Assembly (NCBI RefSeq): GCF_030272615.1
Contig: NC_081410.1
Coordinates: forward strand, 141,617,349 to 141,681,348
DNA from: Cryptomeria japonica
Lineage: Eukaryota > Streptophyta > Pinopsida > Cupressales > Cupressaceae
DNA length: 64,000 nucleotides
Direction: 5' to 3'
The position numbers were made by a program, and so were the translations under genes. Below are positions 12,755 to 23,184 of the stretch, in pieces. Positions within the stretch are counted from its first letter, which is position 1. Each line of letters begins with the position of its first letter. A model generated the notes under the pieces. It was not told where the DNA came from and searched no databases. It saw only the letters and a list, made by a program, of their open reading frames with translations.

Positions 12755-13000
12755 CACGACATCAAACCCCTTGGCACCCTCATGGCACAAAAGGTGATAA
12801 TTGAGACGGAGCAATTCCTTATCGATTTTGTAGTCATTCCTCTGGCAAGGAAAGCGTACGACGCTCTTCTAGGAAGGGGGTGGCTGATCATGGCCAGAGC
12901 GAACCACAACTGGAAAAGGAATACGCTCTCAATCGAGAATGACGGCCATAAGTATGTAATTGATCTCAGGAACCAGTTCGTCAGTAAAGAGCTCCGTCAT
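12560..13000 (+). pseudogene. retropepsin-like aspartic protease
   Basis: The motif NTIVDGGSGVNVLSEETW corresponds to the plant Ty3/Gypsy protease site, with DGGSGVN where D-T/S-G-A/S is usual in many families. After a stop at 12752-12754 the second half continues in another frame with FVVIPLARKAYDALLGRGWL, the common C-terminal block (normally YDALLGRPWL). The frame then passes into the proline-rich linker that precedes reverse transcriptase, with ECHMLQI, FPPECGRYQEGIA and DEDPQVILVGDD, and ends at 13458. No reverse transcriptase follows. Confidence 0.85.
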
Positions 13001-13975
13001 CGGACTCCGACTCAGAAGATTCCAATCGATGGGAGTGGAGCTCTGAAGGAGACAGAGGAGGGAAAGAACTTGACGAGGAACGAGTGTTGGAACCGGACGG
13101 ATGTTCCGAGGATGGAACCAGTTCACTGGCGGGACTTTTTCATTGGCAAATGGAGGACTATGAGGTCTTCCACCCGGAGTGTCACATGCTTCAAATATGT
13201 GAGATAGGAGAATCAAGCGGCGGGATGGAAGAACAACCCTTTCCCCCAGAGTGTGGTAGATACCAAGAAGGAATTGCACGGATGGACGACACGCCAACCC
13301 ACCAGTTTGAATGGGATAAACCCATCAAGTACGAGGAAAGGGATGTGAAAAAAATCAATCTAGGCAAGGACGAGGACCCGCAGGTGATATTAGTAGGGGA
13401 TGACTGCAACCCCGTACTGGATCACTCGTACGGTGTACGCCAGTTGAGGAGTGTTTGATTTATCTATACAACGTACGGTCGACAAAGAAGGGAGATTGGC
13501 AGTGTTTGAGTTATCTATACGGCGTATGGTCAACAAAGAAGGGAGACTGGCATAGCCCGTACGGTGTACGACCTGTAAGGGGAAGAATACCGTATGGCGG
13601 AACATTGTACCCACAGGAAACTAAGTCATACGATCTTGTACGACTAGCAACGGATAAAGGAGAAAGACTACGGTCAGAAAACAGACATACCGTACGTGCA
13701 GGATCCGTACAATCCCCTCCTTTGCGGCGTTCGTACACGCTAGGAGCAATTGCATGAAAAGTTTGAGGGTATCTGTGCAAAGATTTGTGCCATCCATGAG
13801 GAGTTGAGTGAAGAGTTGGCACAGGTTGAAGAGGCCGTATGACCAGGGACCGGAAGTGCACGAGTTAACCCATACGGTGTAGAGGCAGCAGTTGGTCCAA
13901 TGGTCCATACCAGTATGGCAAACCAGACAATGGCAAAGGAGGCCGCACTAGGGAAAAACGAGGTCGTCGTACAGG

Positions 13976-14800
13976 TAATTGGTACTTGTACAACATCAAC
14001 AGGTATTGGTACAGTGTCAGTAGGTACTGGTATGGTTCCAACAAGTGCTGGTACATCTCGAACTGGTACTGGTACGGTACCGATAGGAACTGGTACAACA
14101 AGAACTGGTACGGTACCATGCATTGGTACGATGCCAACAAGAACTAGTACGGTGCCAACAAGAACTGGTACTGTGCCAACATGAACTGGTACTGTGCCAA
14201 CATGAACTGGTACGGTGCCAACATGTACTGGTACGACATAAACTAGTACAGTGCCAACAAGAACTGGTACGGTGCCAACAAGTACTGGTACGATGCCAAC
14301 AAGAATTGGTACGGTGCCAACAGGTACTAGTACGAGAGAAACTGGTACTTGTACGACAGGAATTGGTATGGTGCCAATAGGAACTGGTACGGTGCCAACA
14401 GGAACTGGTATTGTGCCAGCAGGAACTGGTACTATGCAAGCAGGAACTGGTACGGTACCAACAGAAACCAGTACGGTACCAACAGAAACCGGTACGGTAC
14501 CAACACAAATCGGTATGGTACCAGCACAAACTGGTACTGTGCCAACAAGAACTGGTACTGTGCCAACAGGAACTGGTACTGTGCCAACAGGAATCAGTAC
14601 AGTACCAACAGAAACCGGTACGGTGCCGGCACAAACTAGTACGGTACCAACAAAAACTGGTACGGATGACTTGGAGGCAGAAACCGGTATGGTGGCAGCA
14701 GAAACTGGTACGGTGGCAGCAGAAACTAGTAAGGTGGCAGCAGAAACCGGTACAGTGTCAGCAAGAACCGGTACGGTGTCAGCAGGAATCGCTACGGTGT
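13976..14800 (+). repeat. 21-bp minisatellite, coding T-G-T-V-P-T-x
   Basis: About 38-40 imperfect copies of a 21-bp unit (typified by ACTGGTACGGTGCCAACAAGA). Because 21 is divisible by three, several frames on both strands stay open, giving the 7-residue repeat TGTVPTx in the longest plus frame (14251-15201). That frame then leaves the repeat into a unique acidic segment ending ADNSIDAT at 15201. The repeat sits exactly where reverse transcriptase would start. Confidence 0.93.
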
Positions 14801-15213
14801 CAGCTAACTTAGAGGCAGCCTTGGACACTCTGACAGATGAAGATATAGACACCTCGCTGGATGGATGGCTAGGGCAGTTCGCACTCGCCCCACACCTTCC
14901 CCCTTCCCCTGCACCACATAACATGGCCATTGGGCCAAGCATGACCACAGATAGAGAGACCTCTGTCCCAGACCTGGCAGGAGAGAAATCCACTGATCAG
15001 GAACGGCAGGGAAGGGACAAGCAGAGTAGTGGACCGACAGGAGCTCTTGCAGGACTCCATATCACACCACCTAACTCGGATGACCCAGCAGGCTCACTCG
15101 GACGATTCCTAGAGGAGCTACAAGGGCTCTCTGATGTTGCACGCAGCATGGCTCGGCTTATTGGACAGATGGAGGCCGACAATTCAATCGACGCTACATA
15201 GCTGTGTCACTTC

Positions 15214-15699
15214 ATGACCGAGGGGTGCAAGGATGAGTTCACACAACACTTTGAGCAGCAGGGGTGGCCAGGCCATAGTACGCCCGAGATGATTCAGAAC
15301 AGGAACCTGATAGGAGGTATAGGCACATTGGGCACCACCTTCCGCAACATGGAGGGGGCCTTCCGAGAGGTGTACTTACAGATGCGGCAGCATCAGGTGG
15401 AAAAAGAAGCTCAACAGATGTACATAACAACCCTGGAAAAGGAGGGTGAGAAGCAGGCAGAGTTGGCCACAATAGAGAGGAGCTTGAGGAAGGAGATGGA
15501 AATGAAGATGACCATCTGTGAGGCCCTCTGCAACATACAGGAGAAGGAGGCACAGGCATTAGCAACCTAGGTGGCGACGCTCACTTCACACCTGGAACAA
15601 AAGGATATAAAGCTACTGGAAGCTGCTCACATGGTAAAGAAAGCTCGGGAACGACAGTTAATGGCAGAAAAGAACCTGAAACTCCAGGCCGGACAATAG
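15214..15699 (+). pseudogene. coiled-coil ORF before 3' LTR
   Basis: A frame starting MTEGCKDEFTQHFEQQGWPG runs to a TAG at 15568-15570 and, ignoring that stop, on to 15699 (HLEQKDIKLLEAAHMVKKAR). It is strongly helical and heptad-like, rich in Glu, Lys, Gln and Leu. It resembles tail ORFs of non-autonomous plant Gypsy relatives only in general character. No domain is recognised. Confidence 0.45.
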
Positions 15700-15819
15700 C
15701 CTCCTACTGCGACCACTACAGGGACGCCTCCTCCCTCTTCTCGGTCTTAGCTATGTTTTTCATTTCAGTTTCGCTTGTCTGAGTCGTCTAGAAGACGACT
15801 ACGTTTTGGGGGGGGTTAA

Positions 15820-16167
15820 TGTTAGGGGTAAAAACGTATGTTAGTACGAATAATAATTATAAGTGTGTTATGTGTGTTTATGTTTTGCTGTTGCCGAAAG
15901 GTTCCCGTCGGGTAGTTGGGAGTTGGTGACGGTTGGCAACCTGGCCAACCGTCGGGTCTATATATTGTTTGGTTGGAACCTCGACAAGGGGGATTTTATG
16001 TATGGACAATTCTGGACATTGGAATAAAGATATAACTTTCTGGTCTAATTTTTATCATTTGTCATTTATGTTATGATGTACAATTGTTCTGTTCCATGAA
16101 TGCTTGGTATGTGTAGGAACTACTGTGTTATCTGATTATTCACCAACTATACATTTAGGACTAAACA
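15820..16167 (+). repeat. 3' LTR of nested element
   Basis: It starts TGTTAGGGG right after a polypurine tract (run of nine G at about 15807-15815) and ends CTAAACA at 16167. It is nearly identical to the 5' LTR. Confidence 0.97.
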
Positions 16168-17240
16168 AATATGATTTGGAGACATTTGATCTTGGTCCAC
16201 TTACCTCTGAGCAAGCCATGGAAGATGCGATTGATTCAGTGAGGGCAGTCAATGAGAAGCTAAAAGAGGAGATAGAAAAGAATAAAAAGTTGGAAAAGGA
16301 GATTAATGCTTGGAGGAATTATTTTAGCCAGCTTAATGAGCCATTAGGGCGACAGGGTCCAATAGTCTCACCCTTGCAGGTACTCCCTCTTGAGTCAATA
16401 AATCAGGTAGAAAAGATGAAGAACTCAACCCAACTCATGGAGACATGGATTGATAGATCCTACATGGTAGCTAAGGAATTTGTCGGAAAAATGATGAAAA
16501 CTATCCATAGGGCCATCCAAGTCCTTGAGATCATTCATAATCTAGTGGTAATTGTCAATGCATTCACTTACACTAGAGATATTACCATCCCAGTATTGCA
16601 AGTGGTAAGGAAGACATCAAGATAGGTTTTAGCACAAGAAAGGATAATTGATGGTGGAACTCATAATCTCCTACAATGGTCAACTTTGCTCCAAATGAAG
16701 GAGGTTCTATTCAAGGACATCAATAGTAGGTGCAGCCGAGTTGAGGACACTATCCATCCTATTCAGGATAAGGTGTTTGATGTATTGTGTGCAATCCTTG
16801 ATAGAAGGATAGAGATTGAAACAGATGTGGATATCCAATAGCTGGAAGACAGGATCAAGGTCATCTTTTGTAGAGAAGACAACATCGCAAAAGAGCAGCG
16901 AGATCAGATGTATACTACTATGTTCCTGGTTGAGAGAACAAAAGAGCTGGAGCACAGATGGGTGATGACTCTTCTTGCAGCCTTTGATGAGGTTCTCCAC
17001 TTGGAAGAGCGAATGAAGAACCTCCCCGAGATTCCCATTGCAGAGATTGAAGGGATTACGTCCAAATTCATTGAATATGCCAGAAAGGAACAAGGAAAAG
17101 GGAACAAAATTCTAGATGAAAAGTTGTTATGAAATGATGTGGCAATTCAATCCCTATTGGAGGATGCTTCCTCGTTATTCGTGCCAATTTCTATTGGCTA
17201 TGTTATGATAATGCTTATCTAATTGAGATTGTTTTGTAAC

Positions 17241-17258
17241 AAACCCTAATTAGGGTTT
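17241..17258 (+). promoter_or_regulatory. inverted telobox palindrome in E1
   Basis: The perfect 18-bp palindrome AAACCCTAATTAGGGTTT is two plant teloboxes (AAACCCTA) head to head. The same 18 bases occur at 35914-35931 (E2) and 29328-29345 (E3), each about 60-85 bp upstream of a TATA box. Confidence 0.8.
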
Positions 17259-17322
17259 AGGTGTCAAAATCTCAGCCCTTGATCTTCTTTAAATCTGGGC
17301 CATTCATTGTATTTGACAATGC

Positions 17323-17330
17323 TATATAAG
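17323..17330 (+). promoter_or_regulatory. second TATA box (LTR-type promoter) in E1
   Basis: TATATAAG in the context GCTATATAAGCTCTCACTCA lies 880 bp before the element's 3' end. E2 has CTATATAAGC (minus, about 35842-35851), and E3 has a TATATAAGG-type box (minus, about 29256-29266). Position before the 3' end suits a U3 promoter followed by R-U5. Confidence 0.65.
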
Positions 17331-18816
17331 CTCTCACTCATTTCATTTTTAGGGTTAAGAAGAATAAGGTTATTAGCAGCAGAGAAGAAGAGTAGTTATT
17401 CATAGAGAATACAAATTTGGTGAAGAGAGAAAGTTGAACAATTGTTGTTATATTTTGCTATGAGATTAATGAAACATTGAAGTTATGGTGTTTTATTGCA
17501 ATCTTTGTGGCTTCTTACATGGTTGTTTATCTTCTTGAATCACTCTTATTGAAGATAGTATTTAGATGTTAGAGTTAGATTGAGTGATAAATGCTGTGCT
17601 TGATCTTTTAGTGAAGCTCATAGTCCAAACCACTAGCCTCTTACTGATTGTAAGTGTGCCCTGTGTGGTCAACTAGAGATATTGAAATTGTTTAGGGTTC
17701 AATCATTACTTGAATATTGATATGTATCCTATTGATAGTATCTATGTTCATGAATGATTTGAAAATCTTTGAATTCCCTTAGAAGATCACATCGATTCCA
17801 GTAGAGTTGGTGTTCTATGGCAATACTGAGATTGGTAGAGTTTCACTAAGATTGCCCTCCATTTAGTCATTCGTAGGCTTAGTTTAGCATAGCCCTCTCT
17901 AATCCCTTATCTTTTGTTCTTTTTTTGAAACATTGGTTAGTATTAGAAAAATCCAGTTCCTCATTGGTTAAGTAGTTGCAAGAACCAGCTTTCATAGAAA
18001 GTACGTAAGGCCCCTTGATGAAACAGCAAACACAATGAACACTGGTGCTTATCCACACGTAGAGAACCTACATACCAGAACCTTGGAGTTGCCTCGATTG
18101 ATCCTTAGGCGAAATCTTCAGCATTCGGGGAAACTTTGTTCAAGAGAGGATAAGGTACCTTTGGGTATTTTATTCTGTGTTTGATCGTGTATAAAAGACA
18201 CATCAACACCTCCTTACACCTCAATTAGTGAGGATTTAAAATGGAAATAACTCAATATGAAATTAATGGAAGGATCTTTCAGCAATATGAAAAACCATTG
18301 CAAGGGCAATTCCTTGCTAATCAATTCAAGCTTCTAGTGCCAATCTTATGGGTCTTATAGTGCTTGCAAATGTTGATAATCTAGTTACCAGCTCTATCTT
18401 TGATATCTACATTGATGAGTTGGAGATCTTTCTTAGACAAAATAGTGAAAATCAAAATACCCATATTGATGATGGCTGCTTCACGATGATGGTTACTTGG
18501 TACCTAAGGCCATGAGGGCTGAACAAGGCATCGCCCCTAGAAACACACCTAACAACCAAGGCCAAAGTAACCTTTGTATAATTGAAGAGACCTGTAATAC
18601 GTGTTGTTCATGTGGTTTGGGGTTTAGGGGGGGGTGGGTGTGGACATAGAGTAGACTTATGTCATCGAGGAGTTGAACCATGTTGTCAAGAAGAAGAACC
18701 ATGATGATGATGGGGAACGTGCTGAAGTAGAAGTTGTAAGAGATATTGTCCCACAAGTTTAATTGCTCTACATGTGAAGTAGTATTATCTAAAGGTTGTC
18801 TAGAGTTGTTAGTCTC

Positions 18817-19257
18817 CTAAATATGTTGGTAGAAGGATTTGATCAATGTTGAGGCTCTCGGATCCCTAGAAACCCCCTTGCAAGCATTTGTGTCAAAGGC
18901 AAATGACCTCTTATAGATAAAGGGCCAAGTTTGCTGGTTTGGATATCTAAAGAAAGTAGACAGATTGTTGCTTGAGTCTCTATAGAAGCAATGATATCTC
19001 CCTTGGATCTTACAATAAATGGCACATCTGAAAATGAAATGCTCCTCAATCTCTACATCTTGGAGGGAGAAAAGATGACATATTTGATCTTGGAGAAGAA
19101 TATGATGATCCATCTCAACCCACAGCTGGTGGGAGCACACTCTTAGTTGGCCAAGGGAAAACCTCACTCTGTGTGACCAATGGTGCTGGAGATACTGAGG
19201 ATGACATAAGATACCATCTTCCACCTGTAAGAATGTTCTATGAAAAAAAAGATTCAA
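18817..19257 (-). pseudogene. possible LINE-type C-terminal fragment
   Basis: A 146-residue open frame contains LGQLRVCSHQLWVE and, further on, VEIEEHFIFRCAIYCKIQGR. This resembles the segment after reverse transcriptase in several LINE clades, where LR..SH.LEIE and EDE.HFLFECP.Y..IR occur. No reverse transcriptase is adjacent and no target duplications were found. It could equally be a chance open frame. Confidence 0.35.
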
Positions 19258-19652
19258 GCTGAGTGGTATAGGAAGGGAGGTCCAAGTTACCTAGATGTAC
19301 TGTCCATAGATGTCTCCCCTAGCAGCTCTAGTATAAAATCATTATTATTATGCTGCAAATCTGATACCAATATAAAATTCTAATATGCTACTTGAACCAA
19401 AAAGGAAGTATGACATTTAAGAAAAATCTCTATATCTTTGTGTTTATTCTGTTGAACAATTCTTCAACAAGTCCAAAAATAATTCATTCAAGCTGTGGGA
19501 GATTGCACCTTTTCTCTCTACATTTCATTTAAGTAAATTATACAATTGAATTGGGTGTTTGGATGATGGTAAGGGGAGGAAAAACTGTGTTATCATCATT
19601 ATCACTATAATATTTAAATACTGACCATGAAAAATGTTTGCTTTATTGTCAG

Positions 19653-19795
19653 CCCAAGAATTACTCAAGGATATGGAATGTATTTTTAACAAAGCCACTT
19701 CTTTGATGAACGAAGCAATAAGTTTATTGATGGAGGATTTATTGATATCTGAAGAACATAGCATTGACGGTTTGTCAGGAACTGAAAGTAATGAG
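19653..19795 (+). CDS. exon of host gene (helical, acidic)
   Basis: This 143-bp exon is bounded by acceptor TTATTGTCAG and donor GAG/GTATGA. Two bases complete the codon left by the exon ending at 3674 (G+CC = Ala), and 47 codons follow without a stop. The protein (QELLKDMECIFNKATSLMNE ... SIDGLSGTESNE) is amphipathic and helical, then acidic and Ser-rich. It ends in phase 0 and joins in phase to the exon at 43971. Codon use and lack of stops argue against chance. I cannot name the family with certainty. Confidence 0.7.
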
Positions 19796-21478
19796 GTATG
19801 ATGGTCTAAATTTTTCTCATGAATATTTCTGTTATGTATGTGACTTCATTTCTAGCCTATCTTTTAGTTGAGATTGAGGAATATATTATTATTTTTTTTC
19901 CCTGAAGTAAATCATTTTAAAAATTTCTCGAGTGAATCGAAACTGCTGTGGAATGAATACACTTAACCAAAATCAGGTTATTGAGAACTTTGGAGAAGTA
20001 ACTCACTGCTATTTGTGACAATAAATAGAAAACCTAAAATGCCAAATGGTAAACCCTGGTTACACAAACATTATGGCCACTAAATTGGAACCCTCATGAC
20101 TTGCCAGACACCCTATAAAATAATAAGTAATTCAAGGTAGAACAAACAATCTTGTACTTGTGATAATGCATACCATGCCAGTTCTCCAAATTATCTGTCC
20201 AGCAAAACATATGTGGTATTTCATCACAGGCATTGTTTTAGGAAACCTGGAAAATTGAACCTTTGAGTGGACTTCCTTTCCCTTTGATATGCAGCATAGG
20301 GGTTATCTTTTAAGTTGGGATCAACAAGGGTCACATCTGCCCTTGAACCGTATAGGAGCATGCCTAACAATGAGAGACTCAGAGAACTAGAGAATTGTGC
20401 CCAGAAAGCACTCTGGCTTACAATTGACCACAGGCTAGTGGGTATGGATTTTAAAATCATTATTATTATCTTCATCTGATGTGAAAGTAGGTTTTTATGC
20501 ATGGAGGCCTTGATGCAGGTAACTGCTAGATATGATAATGACAATAGAGAGGAAGCTGCATATGAGGATATGTTTGCAACATAGTTACCGGTTTTGAAAA
20601 ATTCAATTAATTCAGGTAAAAAAACTTAGCAAGATTTGTAAAGCAATCCAAAAACCTTGACCAAATCAGACAAATTTTGCTAGTCACTATCCTAATTAAA
20701 TAAATTCAGAAAATTGTCTGACTCCGTAAGACTTCACACCCTGACTAACAGCAAAGGAAGAAAAAAGATAAAGTGGCAGCGATTTATATGAAACTAATAT
20801 GCAGATTAAATAGGTTTAAAAACAGTGACCAGTATGTAAGAAGATGGTCAATCTTCATCATGACAGTAATGCTAAAGAAACGGCATTGGAGTTTATATAA
20901 AAAATCTCAATAGTCAATGATAAAAGGGAGTCAGCTTAATTTTATTGCAAATAAAGATCTCCAAAAATTGTCCCATCAAGTAAGCGCTGGAAATTAACTC
21001 ACAACAAATAACTTAATGAGATAATGTTGCAAAGGAATGTCAATCTAATATGCAGTGTTAAAAAGGTAGCGATTAGGATGCATAATGCAGCGGTTAGGGA
21101 TAACAATGAGGTAGCAATTCAAGTAAAAGAAAATCAGCAATTAATCATAGGGGATTGTGTTAACAAAAGGGTGTGTCTTTTCAAATGGATATTGCTTTTC
21201 AAAACGACACATCTCTACATATGGAAGCATTGAGATATAAAAGATAGAAGGAACATTTGGAAAGGGAAAGGTAGAAGAGAGCAAGAGATTTCAGAGTACT
21301 GAGCATGAGCAGATAAAGAGTATCATTTCAGGTTGCACACATGATAAGCCAGCAACCTATGCATGTACCCAATTCTGGGGTATGATATGTGTATTTATTC
21401 ATATGGCCTGATAATTAGCATTGATAATTATTAAAGTACAAATGTTAGATATAATCTTCTGCCTTGCTGATATTTATG

Positions 21479-22732
21479 TGTAATGTCACCAAAATGTATT
21501 GGTGGGTGAAAAATGTGTGAATGAGAGATCAAGAGGAAAACTACCCTTTCTCTCCAAGGAGAGATGAGAGTTTCACTACGAATTTCCCTTCAAACACTTT
21601 TCACCTAATTACATTGGAAGAGGAGAGGAGAATTCACTAGATTCAACCTCCAAAGAAGAAGATAGAATTTTGAGCGAAATGGGAATGATAAGCTAATCCC
21701 CTCTTCCTATTTGAAATGGAAAGGAATTGATTGAATTATGTAGTGCAAAAGTGGCAAAAAACTGATTATGACTCGAGATCGGAGTATGGGATGAAACTGT
21801 GCACCTGGATCTGGCAGTAATATGTCGAGACAAAGCTACCTTGCGAATTTGAAGAAAAGTTGCCTAGACCGTGGCGGGAATGTACACGGTCCTCCGAAAA
21901 ATCTGCGAAACGAAAAGAGTTTTTCCGCCTCTGCGAATGGAGCCCAAATCCGACAGTACAGCTGCGCACCTGCATCCTACATAGAAAAAAGAGGAAAATG
22001 GGTTGGGATTGGGGGTTTGCCTTTAGGTCAAACCCCAATTTTGGAATTAACCAAGTAATGAAAAGTACTTGCAAGTAGATGTAAATGAAAGACTGAAATA
22101 TAAATCACCTCAAGGGAGGTTGTGATAGTACTGTTGATATAAATGCTTGTGTGGAATTGAATGTTGGAATCAATCTCCTCTTCAATGGTTGAATCCTTGA
22201 CTTGAATGCAACACCTAGCCTTGAAGGGAGACTTGAGAATGCTCAATGCTGGAAAGGAATGCTTGAATGCTTGATCGCCAATTTTCACCTTATTGAACTT
22301 ATCCAACTTGACCAACTTACCCAAATGAGAGGGCAAATGCAACTTAAATACATGTCAATTAGGGTTAATGAAACTGATTTTCGTCATAGGCTGACATTGG
22401 GGAAGTTTTCCCGCTCACTGCACAACCTACAATGCATGTTTTAGGAAAGGTCCTGCCCAAAAAATAGGGCAGGGACAGGAGCGCCACACCCCTATCTTGG
22501 GAGGACAAGGGCGCCATGCCCCTATCCTAGGGGGAACAGGGGCGCCACGCCCCTGTCCTACCCCTTTCTCCAGGGCAGAGTGTAGACAGGGTGGTGCGGA
22601 GGCCAAGGAAGAAGTAGATTCCGAGGGTTCAGCAGTCTCCGGTCTTCGATCGGGCTAGAGGGTTCAATCTCGGGTGCGTGAGGGCCCTAATGCGGTCGAA
22701 AATTGTTAGGGTTGCAATTTTATGACACTACA
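21479..22732 (-). mobile_element. solo LTR, copy A
   Basis: Read on the minus strand it starts TGTAGTGTCA and ends TGACATTACA. The flanking 5-mers are TTATG and GTATG (4 of 5 identical). It is a diverged, inverted copy of 23185-24386: both contain a Cys/Arg-rich stretch around CGGGAATGTACACGG (about 21876 here), a GGTTTGACC-type stretch and the GC-rich hairpins. No internal retroelement genes adjoin it, hence solo LTR. Confidence 0.65.
22473..22562. repeat. GC-rich hairpin triplet in LTR copy A
   Basis: Three head-to-tail copies of a GC-rich palindrome, each about 35 bp. The last is perfect: ACAGGGGCG, loop CCA, CGCCCCTGT (about 22529-22549). The surroundings are AT-rich. Confidence 0.8.
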
Positions 22733-23184
22733 GTATGTAAATGTCGATATATTTATTTCTGTCTGTATATAATGTGACACATGATAATTCCCTTTAGGAA
22801 TCTCATCCATTGGGATCTCATTGACGTAGTAGAAGAAGAAACTTCCTCTTGGAACTTGTAACTATCCACCCATTAGCTTCCTTATGTCTTAGTTTAAGAA
22901 CATTGTATTAACATTACTCACAGTCATAGCTATCTTAGTGATAGTTAAGTAGCTTCCATGAATTTGGAGGACCTCCTCTTTTCAAGCCATCATGTTTCTA
23001 TCTTATCATTGGATTGAATTAGAAATCATCTTAAAATAAGGGAGATCTCGTCAACACACCAGGGCAGGATTGCTGAACACAAATTGAGTTTTGCCTACAA
23101 ACACTCTTGAAATAATGATAAATACAAATAATGGGACTAAAGAATTAGATAATCTTCACAACCTTCTCTTTTAACGTTTCATAA

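Larger units (their letters stand above)
9672..16167 (+). mobile_element. nested gag-protease LTR element lacking RT and integrase
   Basis: This 6,496-bp LTR retrotransposon has near-identical LTRs (347 and 348 bp), TG...CA ends and a perfect 5-bp target duplication AATAT (9667-9671 and 16168-16172). It contains a primer site, Gag with several zinc knuckles, a retropepsin-like domain and the linker that normally precedes reverse transcriptase in Ty3/Gypsy elements. After that, where reverse transcriptase, RNase H and integrase should be, it has a 21-bp minisatellite and a coiled-coil ORF. It is therefore non-autonomous and would need enzymes from a partner. The few LTR differences suggest a fairly recent insertion compared with E1. 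Confidence 0.93.
7301..17132 (+). pseudogene. long ORF of E1, unknown protein, broken and split
   Basis: From ATG at 7301 (MAAPKASGSSTRQALIKED) a protein of roughly 1,050 residues can be followed through several frames. An early part (7567-8373) is well folded-looking, with FNWARIISNNLDVQL and YEYAGLPHIGVVGRGPGEI, and faintly recalls the 'putative plant transposon protein' domains found in plant retroelements. A Lys/Glu-rich middle follows (8386-9671), then a helical, coiled-coil tail (16173-17132) ending ARKEQGKGNKILDEKLL. It has in-frame stops (for example TAG at about 7376), frameshifts and a 131-bp duplication, and is cut at 9671 by the nested element. Removing that insertion restores ...AEEYDLETFDLG. 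No reverse transcriptase, integrase or protease motif is present. E2 keeps only the two ends of this ORF. Function unknown. Confidence 0.65.
4223..18208 (+). mobile_element. element E1: giant LTR-like element with nested insertion
   Basis: The element begins TGTTGTGACC and ends CATCAACA, and is flanked by perfect 5-bp duplications CCTCC (4218-4222 and 18209-18213). TG...CA ends with a 5-bp duplication are the signature of integrase-type insertion. It spans 13,986 bp, of which 6.5 kb is a later insertion, leaving about 7.5 kb. In order it holds a terminal CCCCAT/ATGGGG stem-loop, a hairpin array (4726-6352), a TATA box (6568), a 5'-UTR intron (7069-7293), a long ORF (7301-17132, broken), a telobox palindrome (17241) and a second TATA box (17323). 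The two ends are not copies of each other, so there is no 5'/3' LTR pair. A single solo LTR with an embedded gene is my preferred reading; a new type of non-LTR-paired element is the alternative. Confidence 0.75.
3675..19652 (+). other. giant intron 1 (~16 kb) of the host gene
   Basis: The intron runs from GTATGC after the exon ending at 3674 to the acceptor TTATTGTCAG before 19653. Nearly all of it is the retroelement composite E1 plus its nested insertion. Without the 14-kb insertion the intron would be about 2 kb. The stretches 3675-4217 and 18214-18816 show no genes. Confidence 0.6.

Noticed and set aside
13740-14993. 417-codon minus-strand gene
   Set aside because: It is the complement of the 21-bp minisatellite, open only because the unit is a multiple of three with few stop triplets; no domain and no minus-strand promoter seen.
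17241-17258. Interstitial telomere repeat
   Set aside because: Only one AAACCCTA in each orientation, not a tandem array; better read as a telobox palindrome.
18493-18756. 87-codon minus frame with hydrophobic stretch
   Set aside because: Composition follows local base bias, there is no homology recognised and no neighbouring signal.
21766-22078. Overlapping ~100-codon frames on both strands in the LTR copy A
   Set aside because: They lie inside a solo LTR, the same region in copy B is not conserved at protein level, and no domain is seen.
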